DNA of 64,000 nucleotides from an uncultured cyanobacterium. Lineage in GTDB: Bacteria > Cyanobacteriota > Cyanobacteriia > Cyanobacteriales > Nostocaceae. The stretch lies in NCBI GenBank assembly GCA_903903925.1, contig CAIVAU010000078.1, positions 16,498-80,497 of the forward strand. The letters run 5' to 3'. Positions 19,825-28,848 of the stretch are shown piece after piece; the stretch's first letter is position 1; each line of letters begins with the position of its first letter. A program made the position numbers and the translations under genes. The notes under the pieces are model-generated. The model searched no databases and was not told where the DNA came from. It saw nothing but the letters and a program-made list of their open reading frames with translations.

Positions 19825-22800
19825 GTGCCTCCTGGCGATCGCATTACTGAACAAATCTACTTAGGCATCAAAACTATAGTTTGTCGAAGCATAGGAGAGC
19901 AAGACCAAAAACCCTTCATCATTAAACTGATCCGAAATGAATATCCTACCTTCCGCGAAATCACACAGTTACGCAATCACTACACCATTACTAAAAACCT
20001 AGACTTTCCCGGTATCGTCAAATATAGCTTAGAAAATTATCGCAACAGCTATCTATGCGCTATTATGGAAGACTCTGGTGGTATTACTCTAATGGATTAT
20101 CTAATTGATGTAGGGACGTCACATACAACACATCTACATCAATTTTTCCAGATCGCAATTCAAATTGCCTCCTCCCTTGCAGAACTGCATCGCCTCCGTG
20201 TCATTCACAAAGACATCAAACCTGCCAATATCCTGATCAACCCCACCACTTGCGAAGTTAGACTCATCGACTTTAGTATTGCCTCCCTCCTGCCAAGAAA
20301 AATACAATTCCTTAGGAGTCCCAAAGTTGTAGAAGGCACGTTAGCCTACATTTCACCCGAACAAACCGGAAGGATGAACCGAGGTATCGATTACCGCAGT
20401 GACTTTTATTCTCTCGGTGTCACTTTTTTTCAACTACTCACCGGACAATTACCCTTCACTACCACTGATCCGATGGAGTTAGTTTACTGTCACATTGCCA
20501 AACAACCACCATATATCAGCAGTATTAATCCTAACATTCCCCTGATCGTATCTGACATAATCAGCAAACTCATGGCAAAAAATGCTGAAAATCGATATCA
20601 GAATGCTTTGGGGTTAAAGCATGACTTAGAAATATGTAGTAAACAGTGGCAAGAGACAGGGAAAATTATACCATTTGAGTTGGGAAAACAGGATATTTCA
20701 GACCGTTTCCTCATTCCCGAAAAACTCTATGGTCGTGAATACGAAGTTGAAACCCTACTTGCTGCTTTTGACCGGGTGACCCAAGGGACAACTGAAATGA
20801 TCTTGGTTGTTGGTGAGGCTGGTATTGGCAAAACCGCTGTGGTCAATGAAGTCCACAAACCTATAGCAAGACAGCGTAGTTACTTCATCCAAGGAAAATT
20901 TGACCAGTTTCAACGTGACATTCCCTTGTCAGGATTTGTGCAAACCTTTCAGGACTTAATCGGCCAACTGCTGAGTGAAACTGATGACAAAATTGAACAG
21001 TGGAAAGCCAAGATTCTGTCAGCATTGGGTACACAAGGTCAGATCCTGATTGATTTAGTCCCCAAACTTGAACTGATTATTGGCAAGCAGCCTCCAGTTG
21101 TTGAATTTTCTAGCAGTGCTGCCCAAAATCGGTTTCATTTATTGTTCCAAAGATTCGTTCAGCTTTTTGCTATTAAAGACCATCCTCTAGTTATCTTTCT
21201 AGATGACTTGCAATGGGCAGATGTGGCTTCGTTGAAATTCATTGAATTATTGATGAGTGAAAGCTATATAGTAAATGAACTCGATACAAGCGACGAGAAA
21301 TGCCCAATTTTTACAGAGAGGAGAGATGGAAATGAGGGAGGTTTCCTGCTGATTGGTGCGTATCGAGATAATGAAGTTTCAAAGGCACATCCACTTTATT
21401 TGACACTAAATGAAATTGAGAAAAGAGGAGCAATAAATACTATCGCCCTAAAAGCCTTAAATCAGGGTGATTTAACTCGGTTGATTGCTGATACCCTTCG
21501 TTGTCAAGAATCAGTTGCTGTTCCTGTTACCCAAATGGTGTTTACAAAAACTAAAGGTAACCCGTTCTTTACTCATCAATTCCTCAAGTATTTGTATGAT
21601 CAAGAAATAATTACATGTAATCTTAATGTTTGTCAATGGCAGTGCGATCTCGCCAAACTTAAGGCATTATCTCTAACAGATGACGTGGTGGAATTCATGG
21701 TACTTCAATTAGAGAAGTTGCCAAGACATACTCATGAAGTATTAAAACTTGCTGCCTGCATTGGCAATCAATTTGATCTAAAGGCTCTCGCTATTGTTCA
21801 TCAAAAATCAGAAATAGATACGGCAGCGGACTTATGGACAGCTTTAACTGAGGGGCTAGTTTTACCTGAAACTGAAATTTACAAGTTATTTCAAGATGGG
21901 AATGAATTATCGTTGACAGTTGACAGTTCACAGTTAACTGTTAACGGTCAACTGTCAACAATGACTCATTATGAATCACCCAAATACAAATTTGTACACG
22001 ATCACATACAGCAAGCCGCTTATTCTCTAATTCCTGAATCTCAAAAACAGTCAATTCACTTAAAAATTGGACAACTGCTGTTGAGCAATATTCCATTTGA
22101 ACAACGTGAAGAAAATATTTTTGAAATTGTAAATCAGTTCAATATAGCACAGGACTTACTCACCAATCAGACTGAGTGTGATGAACTGGCAAGGATGAAT
22201 TTGATTGCTGGATGTAGAGCTAAAGCATCTACAGCTTATGCAGCGGCAGTTAAGTATTTAGCTTTTGGAATCCAACTACTGCCAGCAGAGAGATGGGAGA
22301 CGAAATATGAGCTAACCCTAGCTTTGTATGAGACAGTAGCAGAAGCCACATACCTAGCCTGTGACTTTGAGCAAACAGAGCAATTTGTCGAGGTCGTGTT
22401 GGCACAGGCTCAAACAGTACTAGACAAAGTGAAAGCTTATGAAGTTAAAATACAAGCATATGGGGCACAGAACAAAGCACTGGAAGCCGTTCAGACTGCC
22501 CTACCCTTTTTGAAGTCATTGGGGGTGGAGTTTCCTGAGAATCCTAGCCAGTCAGATGTTCAGCGTGAAATGGAGGAAACTGCTGCAAATCTTTTTGATC
22601 GAGAGGACTTAATTCATTTGCCACAGATGACGGAAGCCGAACCACTGGCAGTTATGCGTATCCTATCTAGTACCATGACTCTTGCCTATCAAGTTGCTTT
22701 TGAACTGTGCCCACTAATTCTCGTTAAACAGATCAACTTATCGGTCAAATATGGGAACGCTCCCTTATCTGCCTTTGCATATGCTGTTTATGGCCTAATG

Positions 22801-25374
22801 CTTTGCGGATTAGTCGGAGACATCGACTCCGGTTATCGATTTGGCAAACTGGCGGAAAGTTTATTGTCTAGGTTCCAGACAAAAGAAGTCACGGCAAAGG
22901 TTCTTGAGACATTTAATCAATTTATTAGACCTTGGAAGGAACATATCAGGGAAACATTAAAACCTTTACGAGAAGTTTACTTTGTTGGTCTGGAAACAGG
23001 AGACTTAGAATTTGCTGCTTATGCTCTTTATGCTTACTCCAATACTGCATACTTTTCGGGTAAAGAGCTAGCAGAGCTTGAATGTGAGATAGGAAAATAC
23101 AGCTATGCCATCAGACAAATCAAGCAGGAAAGGATGTTTTACTGGAATGAGATCTATCGACAGACTGTCCTAAATTTGCTGGGACGTGCTAATGATCCAT
23201 GTCTTTTAATTGGTGAAGCATATGATGAGGAGAAAATGTTACGGTTTCATCTTCAAGGCAAAGATGCTATCGGGCTTTTATACCTCTATTTCTGCAAGAT
23301 GCATCTCTGCTATTTTTTCGCTGACTACCCTCAAGCGCTTGAAAATGCTATCTGGGCAGAAAAATATTTACAAGGTGGGTTAGGAAAGATTATTATTCCT
23401 CAATTCCATTTCTACGATTCATTGTTAAGACTGGCAGTATATCCTGATGTTGAAGATTATGAACAAAAGCAAATCTTAAAAAAGATATATACGAATCTGG
23501 AAAAGATGCAGAAATGGGCACATTATGCCCCTATGAATTATTTACATAAGTTTTATTTGATCGAAGCTGAGAGACATCGGGTTCTCGGCAATAATCTGGA
23601 GGCGATGGAATTTTACGATCGCGCCATTGCAGGAGCCAAAGAACACGAGTACATCAATGAAGAAGCTCTCGCCAACGAACTTGCTGCAAAGTTCTATCTA
23701 GAGTGGGGGAAACAGAAAATTGCCCAAGCCTACCTAGCTGACGCTTACTATGGTTACCTTCGCTGGGGAGCATTAGCTAAAGCTGATGACTTGTTAAAAC
23801 GCTATCCCCAATTAATTTTCTCTATTCTTCAGCAAGAAAAATACAGCCTTGATTCCAAGAAAAAAAGCTTCTATTCCAATAGCACTTCTTTATCAAACCT
23901 TAGCAATAGCAACACTGTCATTGTCTCTAATACAAGTATTTCAGACTCTCTAGATTTAGCATCTGTCATCAAAGCCTCTCAAGCACTCTCTGAACAAATT
24001 GAGCTTGAGTTACTATTTTCTACTTTAATGGAAGTTGTAATGGAAAACGCGGGAGCCTCCAAATGCGCTCTGATTTTGAGCGCAGGGGATCATTTGAGGT
24101 TATCCGTCAGCGCAGTCAGTTCAAGTTCTGCAACCATCTCCACAGAGTTTCCATCAACACTACTAGAGTTAAGCTGTGAGGTTCCAATTACTTTGATCAA
24201 CTATGTCAAACGCACTCAGGAAATCTTAGTAATTGATCATATAACAGTTGTTGATTTCATCGCAAATGATCCGTATATTGTCCTTCAGCAACCCAAGAGT
24301 CTTTTATGTATACCGATTATCAATCAAAGCAAATTAATTGGGATTCTTTACTTAGAAAATAATTTAACCACAGCCGCATTTACACGCGATCATATCGAAG
24401 TCCTCAAATTAATTACCACCCAAGCGGCGATCTGTCTAAAAAATGCCATGTTCTACAACAATTTAGAGGAGAAGGTCAAAGAGAGAACACAGGAACTTAA
24501 CGAAAAAAATGAACGGTTGCAACAAGCTCTACGGGATTTACAAAGCACCCAAGCCCAATTAATTCAAAGTGAAAAAATGTCAAGCTTGGGGCAAATGGTA
24601 GCGGGAATTGCCCATGAAATCAATAATCCTATCAACTTTATTGATGCTAATATTACTCATGCCAATCACTACGTCCAAGACTTGCTGGATTTGATTGCTG
24701 TTTACCAGCAGGAATACCCCAATCCCTCGCCTCTAGTTCAGAACAAGACTGAGGAAATTGAATTGGATTTCTTGGTAGAAGATCTGTCACAACTTCTACA
24801 TTCCATGGATGTGGGAAGTTCGCGTATCCGAAATATCGTGTTGGGCTTACGCAACTTCTCCCGCTTAGATGAAGCTGAAATGAAACCTATAGATATTCAT
24901 GAGGGAATCGACAACACCTTGATGATTTTGCAGCATCGACTGAAGGGAAACAAGAATTATCCTGAAATTGAAGTCATCAAAGAATACGGAAACCTCCCCC
25001 AAGTGACTTGCTACCCCAGTCACCTAAATCAGGTGTTTATGAATATCCTGAGTAATGCGATCGATGCTTTGGGGGAGATGGGAAAAGGTAAAGAGTCTCC
25101 AATCCAAAATCTAGAGATTCGTATTCGCACTGAACTCATGTCAAATACGGTGAGGATTCGGATTGCTGATAATGGTCCTGGTATGAGTCCCCAAGTGCAG
25201 GAGAAAATATTTGACCCATTCTTTACCACTAAGCCAGTAGGCAGTGGTACAGGGTTGGGGTTGTCCATTAGCTATCAGATTGTCGTGGACAAACACAAGG
25301 GTCAGTTAATTTGTGATTCAACCTTAGGACAAGGAACAGAGTTTATGATTGAGATCCCAACGCAGCAGTTGTAG
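19825..25374 (+). CDS. Hybrid Ser/Thr kinase - AAA ATPase - GAF - histidine kinase
   Basis: A 1,849-residue sensor typical of filamentous cyanobacteria. Domain order: Ser/Thr kinase (residues 1-275) with HKDIKPANIL near 128 and a DFS triad replacing DFG; an AAA/STAND ATPase with Walker A GEAGIGKT near 330 and LVIFLDDLQWAD; a long helical TPR-like region to about 1350; a GAF domain (about 1390-1545); a coiled coil; HisKA with the phospho-acceptor in GIAHEINNPINF near 1597; and an HATPase with NILSNAIDAL, ADNGPGM and GTGLGLSI. The GTG at 19825 fits the usual family opening (GDRITEQIY). About 16 codons at 697-712 are a heptamer repeat read in frame. No response regulator is adjacent. Signal and targets are unknown. 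Confidence 0.93.
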   Translation: MPPGDRITEQIYLGIKTIVCRSIGEQDQKPFIIKLIRNEYPTFREITQLRNHYTITKNLDFPGIVKYSLENYRNSYLCAIMEDSGGITLMDYLIDVGTSHTTHLHQFFQIAIQIASSLAELHRLRVIHKDIKPANILINPTTCEVRLIDFSIASLLPRKIQFLRSPKVVEGTLAYISPEQTGRMNRGIDYRSDFYSLGVTFFQLLTGQLPFTTTDPMELVYCHIAKQPPYISSINPNIPLIVSDIISKLMAKNAENRYQNALGLKHDLEICSKQWQETGKIIPFELGKQDISDRFLIPEKLYGREYEVETLLAAFDRVTQGTTEMILVVGEAGIGKTAVVNEVHKPIARQRSYFIQGKFDQFQRDIPLSGFVQTFQDLIGQLLSETDDKIEQWKAKILSALGTQGQILIDLVPKLELIIGKQPPVVEFSSSAAQNRFHLLFQRFVQLFAIKDHPLVIFLDDLQWADVASLKFIELLMSESYIVNELDTSDEKCPIFTERRDGNEGGFLLIGAYRDNEVSKAHPLYLTLNEIEKRGAINTIALKALNQGDLTRLIADTLRCQESVAVPVTQMVFTKTKGNPFFTHQFLKYLYDQEIITCNLNVCQWQCDLAKLKALSLTDDVVEFMVLQLEKLPRHTHEVLKLAACIGNQFDLKALAIVHQKSEIDTAADLWTALTEGLVLPETEIYKLFQDGNELSLTVDSSQLTVNGQLSTMTHYESPKYKFVHDHIQQAAYSLIPESQKQSIHLKIGQLLLSNIPFEQREENIFEIVNQFNIAQDLLTNQTECDELARMNLIAGCRAKASTAYAAAVKYLAFGIQLLPAERWETKYELTLALYETVAEATYLACDFEQTEQFVEVVLAQAQTVLDKVKAYEVKIQAYGAQNKALEAVQTALPFLKSLGVEFPENPSQSDVQREMEETAANLFDREDLIHLPQMTEAEPLAVMRILSSTMTLAYQVAFELCPLILVKQINLSVKYGNAPLSAFAYAVYGLMLCGLVGDIDSGYRFGKLAESLLSRFQTKEVTAKVLETFNQFIRPWKEHIRETLKPLREVYFVGLETGDLEFAAYALYAYSNTAYFSGKELAELECEIGKYSYAIRQIKQERMFYWNEIYRQTVLNLLGRANDPCLLIGEAYDEEKMLRFHLQGKDAIGLLYLYFCKMHLCYFFADYPQALENAIWAEKYLQGGLGKIIIPQFHFYDSLLRLAVYPDVEDYEQKQILKKIYTNLEKMQKWAHYAPMNYLHKFYLIEAERHRVLGNNLEAMEFYDRAIAGAKEHEYINEEALANELAAKFYLEWGKQKIAQAYLADAYYGYLRWGALAKADDLLKRYPQLIFSILQQEKYSLDSKKKSFYSNSTSLSNLSNSNTVIVSNTSISDSLDLASVIKASQALSEQIELELLFSTLMEVVMENAGASKCALILSAGDHLRLSVSAVSSSSATISTEFPSTLLELSCEVPITLINYVKRTQEILVIDHITVVDFIANDPYIVLQQPKSLLCIPIINQSKLIGILYLENNLTTAAFTRDHIEVLKLITTQAAICLKNAMFYNNLEEKVKERTQELNEKNERLQQALRDLQSTQAQLIQSEKMSSLGQMVAGIAHEINNPINFIDANITHANHYVQDLLDLIAVYQQEYPNPSPLVQNKTEEIELDFLVEDLSQLLHSMDVGSSRIRNIVLGLRNFSRLDEAEMKPIDIHEGIDNTLMILQHRLKGNKNYPEIEVIKEYGNLPQVTCYPSHLNQVFMNILSNAIDALGEMGKGKESPIQNLEIRIRTELMSNTVRIRIADNGPGMSPQVQEKIFDPFFTTKPVGSGTGLGLSISYQIVVDKHKGQLICDSTLGQGTEFMIEIPTQQL
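21912..21960. repeat. GTTGACA heptamer palindrome inside the kinase gene
   Basis: Seven heptamers (GTTGACA, GTTGACA, GTTCACA, GTTAACT, GTTAACG, GTCAACT, GTCAACA) form an inverted repeat with perfect 13-base arms, GTTGACAGTTGAC and GTCAACTGTCAAC. The frame stays open through it and encodes LTVDSSQLTVNGQLST. Confidence 0.9.
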
Positions 25375-25459
25375 CAAAGACCCCCAGAATGAAGTGTGGG
25401 GAGAGGAGGGAGTGTGGGGAGAATAATGACTCCTAACTCCTAACTCCTAACTCCTTACA

Positions 25460-27034
25460 TCAAGTTACTTTTACCAGAGATACCTCCCTTGATAACTGAT
25501 TACGCAAGAATTCCTGCAACGGTTTAACATGCACGTTCTCCAACCATTCACTGGCTATATCCTCAATAACGTGATGCTCACAAATTAAAGTAGAACCGGA
25601 AAAACGCCTAATGATTGGATGAAGGTTAGGGCTTTGCGAGGCATTCTCAACATCATCTTTGTGAACCCGCTTGAGTGCAAAAGCATCAGGACTTGCATTA
25701 ATGATCTCAAGCCCAAATTCTAAAGTAATTGTGTAGTAAGATTCATGCTGACCTAAATCGCTTTCATGTACGTAATCAGTTGGTATCTCTTCATAGTATC
25801 GTGCTAATTTTCCCTCACCAAAGATAACGATTAAATCACAGAGGAAGCCCGTTTGCTGCCACAACCCTGAGCTTAGATTTACCCTTCTAATAATAGCTTC
25901 TGTTAAACTTTCGGGGGTGGACTTAATTAGCTGATAAGGTAACTCCTGATCATGGTATTTACGCTCTAATATCTGGTGCAGTGAGCGGATATTATAACGA
26001 AAACCATGAATAAAGCCGGATTGCTTCTTCTTATAATCCCGCATATGCATCAGCACTCCGACAAAATACAAGTCCTTGATATTGGTCGATTCCCATTCAC
26101 TGCTTTGAGCCGGAAAGCGGTTATTTATGACTAGCTCTGGTTGACATGATTCGTCAAAGATAGAATCGTCAAAGCGAAATCCAGCACACAAGATTACGCG
26201 ATCATAAACCAAGTCTTCTAATTCTCCGTTGGCGTGACTGTAGGCAAAGGACACGACAAACTTACCATCTTGGTGCTTTATTTTGTTTATAGTAGCGTCC
26301 AGTATTAGATTCTGTGATTTCAATTGGTATGTGTCTAGCGAGTTGTTGTTGACTGCTCGCAGATGACCCACATATTTGGTCTTCCAAGCCATTTTGACTG
26401 GATTTGGGCTAGCTACGTGGATAATTGCCGCTGTTGCTAGCAGATTGTCAGCAGTTTCAAACCCAGAATTACCTTTACCGATGACCAATACCCTTTGATT
26501 CGCGAAATCTTCCGGATTTACAGATACATTGGTGTACTTGTCTACCAAATCTATTCCAGGGATTGGTGGAATGTATGGTTGGGAACAACCCGTGGCGATA
26601 ACTAGACGTGCTGTAGAATAAACATTGCCGTTGCTGTCTATCACTATGAACTTGTCGTTCTTTGCAATCCTGACAACTCGGCAATTGTATTGAACTTTGA
26701 GGTTAAAGTGAGTGGCAAAACTACCTAAATATTTCACTAAGTCATCTGTATGCGGAAAATACTGATGACTGTAATTCTTAAACCGCATTTCTTCACTATT
26801 ACTCAGTAGAGAGTTCCAATCCCACCTCAGGTTAATTTCTGGATCATCATACCTTGTGTAAATCTTATTAATTGAAATCAATTTTTTGTGTCTGGGAAAA
26901 TTATTGAAGAAAGTTCCAGGATTATCGCCTGCTTCTAGTATTAAATAATTCCGATTAGCTTTCTCCAAAAAATAACCTAGCTGTAGTCCAGCGGGACCAG
27001 CACCAATGATTAAATATTCAAACTCTGCTGCCAT
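25460..27034 (-). CDS. Flavin-containing monooxygenase-like oxidoreductase (FOXRED2-like)
   Basis: A 524-residue FAD/NAD(P)H enzyme. It has an FAD fold YLIIGAGPAGLQLGYFL (GAGPAG at 11-16), a second dinucleotide fold VLVIGKGNSGFETADNL (186-191), and the ATG-type motif LVIATGCSQP between them, the arrangement of group B monooxygenases. The C-terminal 150 residues are extra. The whole resembles the eukaryotic FOXRED2 group more than typical bacterial FMOs. The ATG at 27034 follows AAGG by eight bases and is preferred to a GTG at 27040. It lies 278 bases downstream of a heme-oxygenase-fold gene on the same strand; a joint oxidation pathway is inferred. The substrate is unknown. Confidence 0.75.
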   Translation of the reverse strand: MAAEFEYLIIGAGPAGLQLGYFLEKANRNYLILEAGDNPGTFFNNFPRHKKLISINKIYTRYDDPEINLRWDWNSLLSNSEEMRFKNYSHQYFPHTDDLVKYLGSFATHFNLKVQYNCRVVRIAKNDKFIVIDSNGNVYSTARLVIATGCSQPYIPPIPGIDLVDKYTNVSVNPEDFANQRVLVIGKGNSGFETADNLLATAAIIHVASPNPVKMAWKTKYVGHLRAVNNNSLDTYQLKSQNLILDATINKIKHQDGKFVVSFAYSHANGELEDLVYDRVILCAGFRFDDSIFDESCQPELVINNRFPAQSSEWESTNIKDLYFVGVLMHMRDYKKKQSGFIHGFRYNIRSLHQILERKYHDQELPYQLIKSTPESLTEAIIRRVNLSSGLWQQTGFLCDLIVIFGEGKLARYYEEIPTDYVHESDLGQHESYYTITLEFGLEIINASPDAFALKRVHKDDVENASQSPNLHPIIRRFSGSTLICEHHVIEDIASEWLENVHVKPLQEFLRNQLSREVSLVKVT

Positions 27035-27312
27035 ATTCACTACCTTAACTCCAGCGAATTAAATACTCCAAGTCCACCCAACTGAAATCAAAATGTATCT
27101 CAACATTTGACGATTTAACAGAACTCCAATAAATAATTATCCAAGTTAAGGTTGCTCACGGTTGATTGTTAACAATCAACCGGATAAATTGGATGTTTTT
27201 TGATTTTGAAGTTCTGCAGGAACTGCGCACGAACAAGTTACCCTTTTCTATAACCAGGGTAGGTTTTCTCAAACAGGCAAGTTATTTCTGCGCGAATCCT
27301 AATATCTCTTAT

Positions 27313-28029
27313 TTATCTAGCTTTCAACAGTTGCTCTTCGATAGGGTGATTTTCTGCATACACCATCATCTCATTAACGGCTTCTGTGAAAACTTCAAAT
27401 ACTTTCTCTACCACCTCAAAAGCTTTAGAATTCTGAGCTTCTGTCAGTTGAATTCTTTTAAGAAACTGCTGAATATCATTGGTTCCCACACTATGACTAG
27501 TTTCAATGCCAAAGTGATACTGACCGAAGTAACGATAGTTTTGCTTAGTAATTTGTTGAAGTTCCTGCGCTACTTGTGCAGTCAGAGCTAAAGCAACATT
27601 TCCTGTAGCTTCTATCGCCTCAAGTCCTGCTAGCACCACAATAGGTTCTGCTTGGAACGTATATAGCGCAATTTGATGGCAAACTAGCCGTGTTTTACAC
27701 GTTTCTTCACCCCAAAAAAATCTCATAGCATCACTGAACTTCATTGAGTGATTCAACCCCAGTTTTTCAAGATCTTCTAGAAACCATACCCAGTGATCAT
27801 CTTCTTCATAAGTGTGCTGATTGATTAATTCTTGAATTGGGTCATCCGTTGGCTCTTTTCGGAGATCGTATCTATTCAGCTGCCTAAAACTCATTGCGAA
27901 AGGAGTTACGCAAGGTGCCCAAGCTAGCCTTTGTTTTGGATCTATGCTCTTATCTTGTAAATATTCAAAGAACGGTAATTTGGCGAATTGTTGCTTCTTT
28001 TTTTCAATGAATGCAAGTAATTCTTTCAT
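27313..28029 (-). CDS. Heme-oxygenase-fold iron enzyme candidate (TenA/CADD-like superfamily)
   Basis: A 238-residue all-helical protein. Candidate metal ligands follow the pattern of heme-oxygenase-like diiron proteins: His72 and His79 in QHTYEEDDHWVWFLEDL, a Glu in the GLEAIEATG helix (137 or 140), and the closing His172-x3-Glu176-x2-His179 in YHFGIETSH. In CADD the first ligand is Glu where His72 stands here, so the iron site may differ. Several members of this superfamily oxidise amines or fatty acids, but no substrate is indicated. It is on the same strand as the flavin monooxygenase-like gene downstream and divergent from a PAS-CRP regulator. Fold assignment is inference from helices and motifs. 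Confidence 0.68.
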   Translation of the reverse strand: MKELLAFIEKKKQQFAKLPFFEYLQDKSIDPKQRLAWAPCVTPFAMSFRQLNRYDLRKEPTDDPIQELINQHTYEEDDHWVWFLEDLEKLGLNHSMKFSDAMRFFWGEETCKTRLVCHQIALYTFQAEPIVVLAGLEAIEATGNVALALTAQVAQELQQITKQNYRYFGQYHFGIETSHSVGTNDIQQFLKRIQLTEAQNSKAFEVVEKVFEVFTEAVNEMMVYAENHPIEEQLLKAR

Positions 28030-28848
28030 TTTTAGCGCTCTATTACGATAGTTTTTGGGCTAACAAAAACGACTTTTCTCCAACCCTTTATCTAGCTAGT
28101 ACTACAATCAAGTTTTACAGCAATTCTCTTTGAAGACTTTAATTTTCAGTCTTCAAAAACCAGTTTCTAAAAAAGACTTGGCTTTTATATTTGCACAAAT
28201 CATTTAGAATTGCTAGGTACAAGTATTTTTGGAGTTGAAGTATATTTTCGGTCGCTCACCAACGTTCCTTGTCTTAATATTATTAACCTTTCTCTAAAAA
28301 TAATATGAGTAATTATCCATATTTATATTTTTATTTTAGCAGTAAATCATACAAAGTATTTTTTGATACTAAGTAGTTTCGAGGATTTTTAAAGTTATCT
28401 ACACTTTAGATTCTTTATCGCTGATATTTTGGCAATTTGCCCCATTAAAGCTGATTAAAAGGTAATTGGTTCCATTTACTAAGCTTTATTTTAACTTTTA
28501 AGGTTATGTGTAGCAAAAAAAAGCAGTAATGCATATATCTCTTTAGGCAATTTCATTCATTCATAACAAGTATAAATACTTGAGTGTCATCAAATGACAA
28601 CATTTTTACTGTCACAAAATATTTTTTTACCCCACTGACAAATGTGAAAAACTCAGTGTTTACATATATATCTACCAAACGAGGGGGGTAAATTTGTACA
28701 TCTGCCGGAAGTAATAAACAGATTCAGTATGTTAATATCATGCTAATGACTAATTGTTAGAAAAAGAAAACTGTGATACACTTAAGTGCTATAGTGCCAG
28801 TGTGTCGCATCCCTCCAAGTAGATTTGAGTAGCTGAGGCAAATTTAAT
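28030..28848. other. AT-rich 820-base divergent regulatory region
   Basis: No gene is seen. It separates the heme-oxygenase-fold gene from the divergent regulator gene. Two small palindromes stand out: TGTCATCAAATGACA (28585-28599) and CACTTAAGTG (28779-28788), the latter about 60 bases ahead of the regulator start. Either could be an operator for the CRP-like protein encoded next to it. Most of the rest is very AT-rich. Confidence 0.4.
28585..28599. promoter_or_regulatory. Palindrome, possible operator
   Basis: TGTCATCAAATGACA is a perfect six-base inverted repeat with a three-base spacer in the divergent region. Its position between the regulator gene and the oxidase gene is suggestive only. 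Confidence 0.3.
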
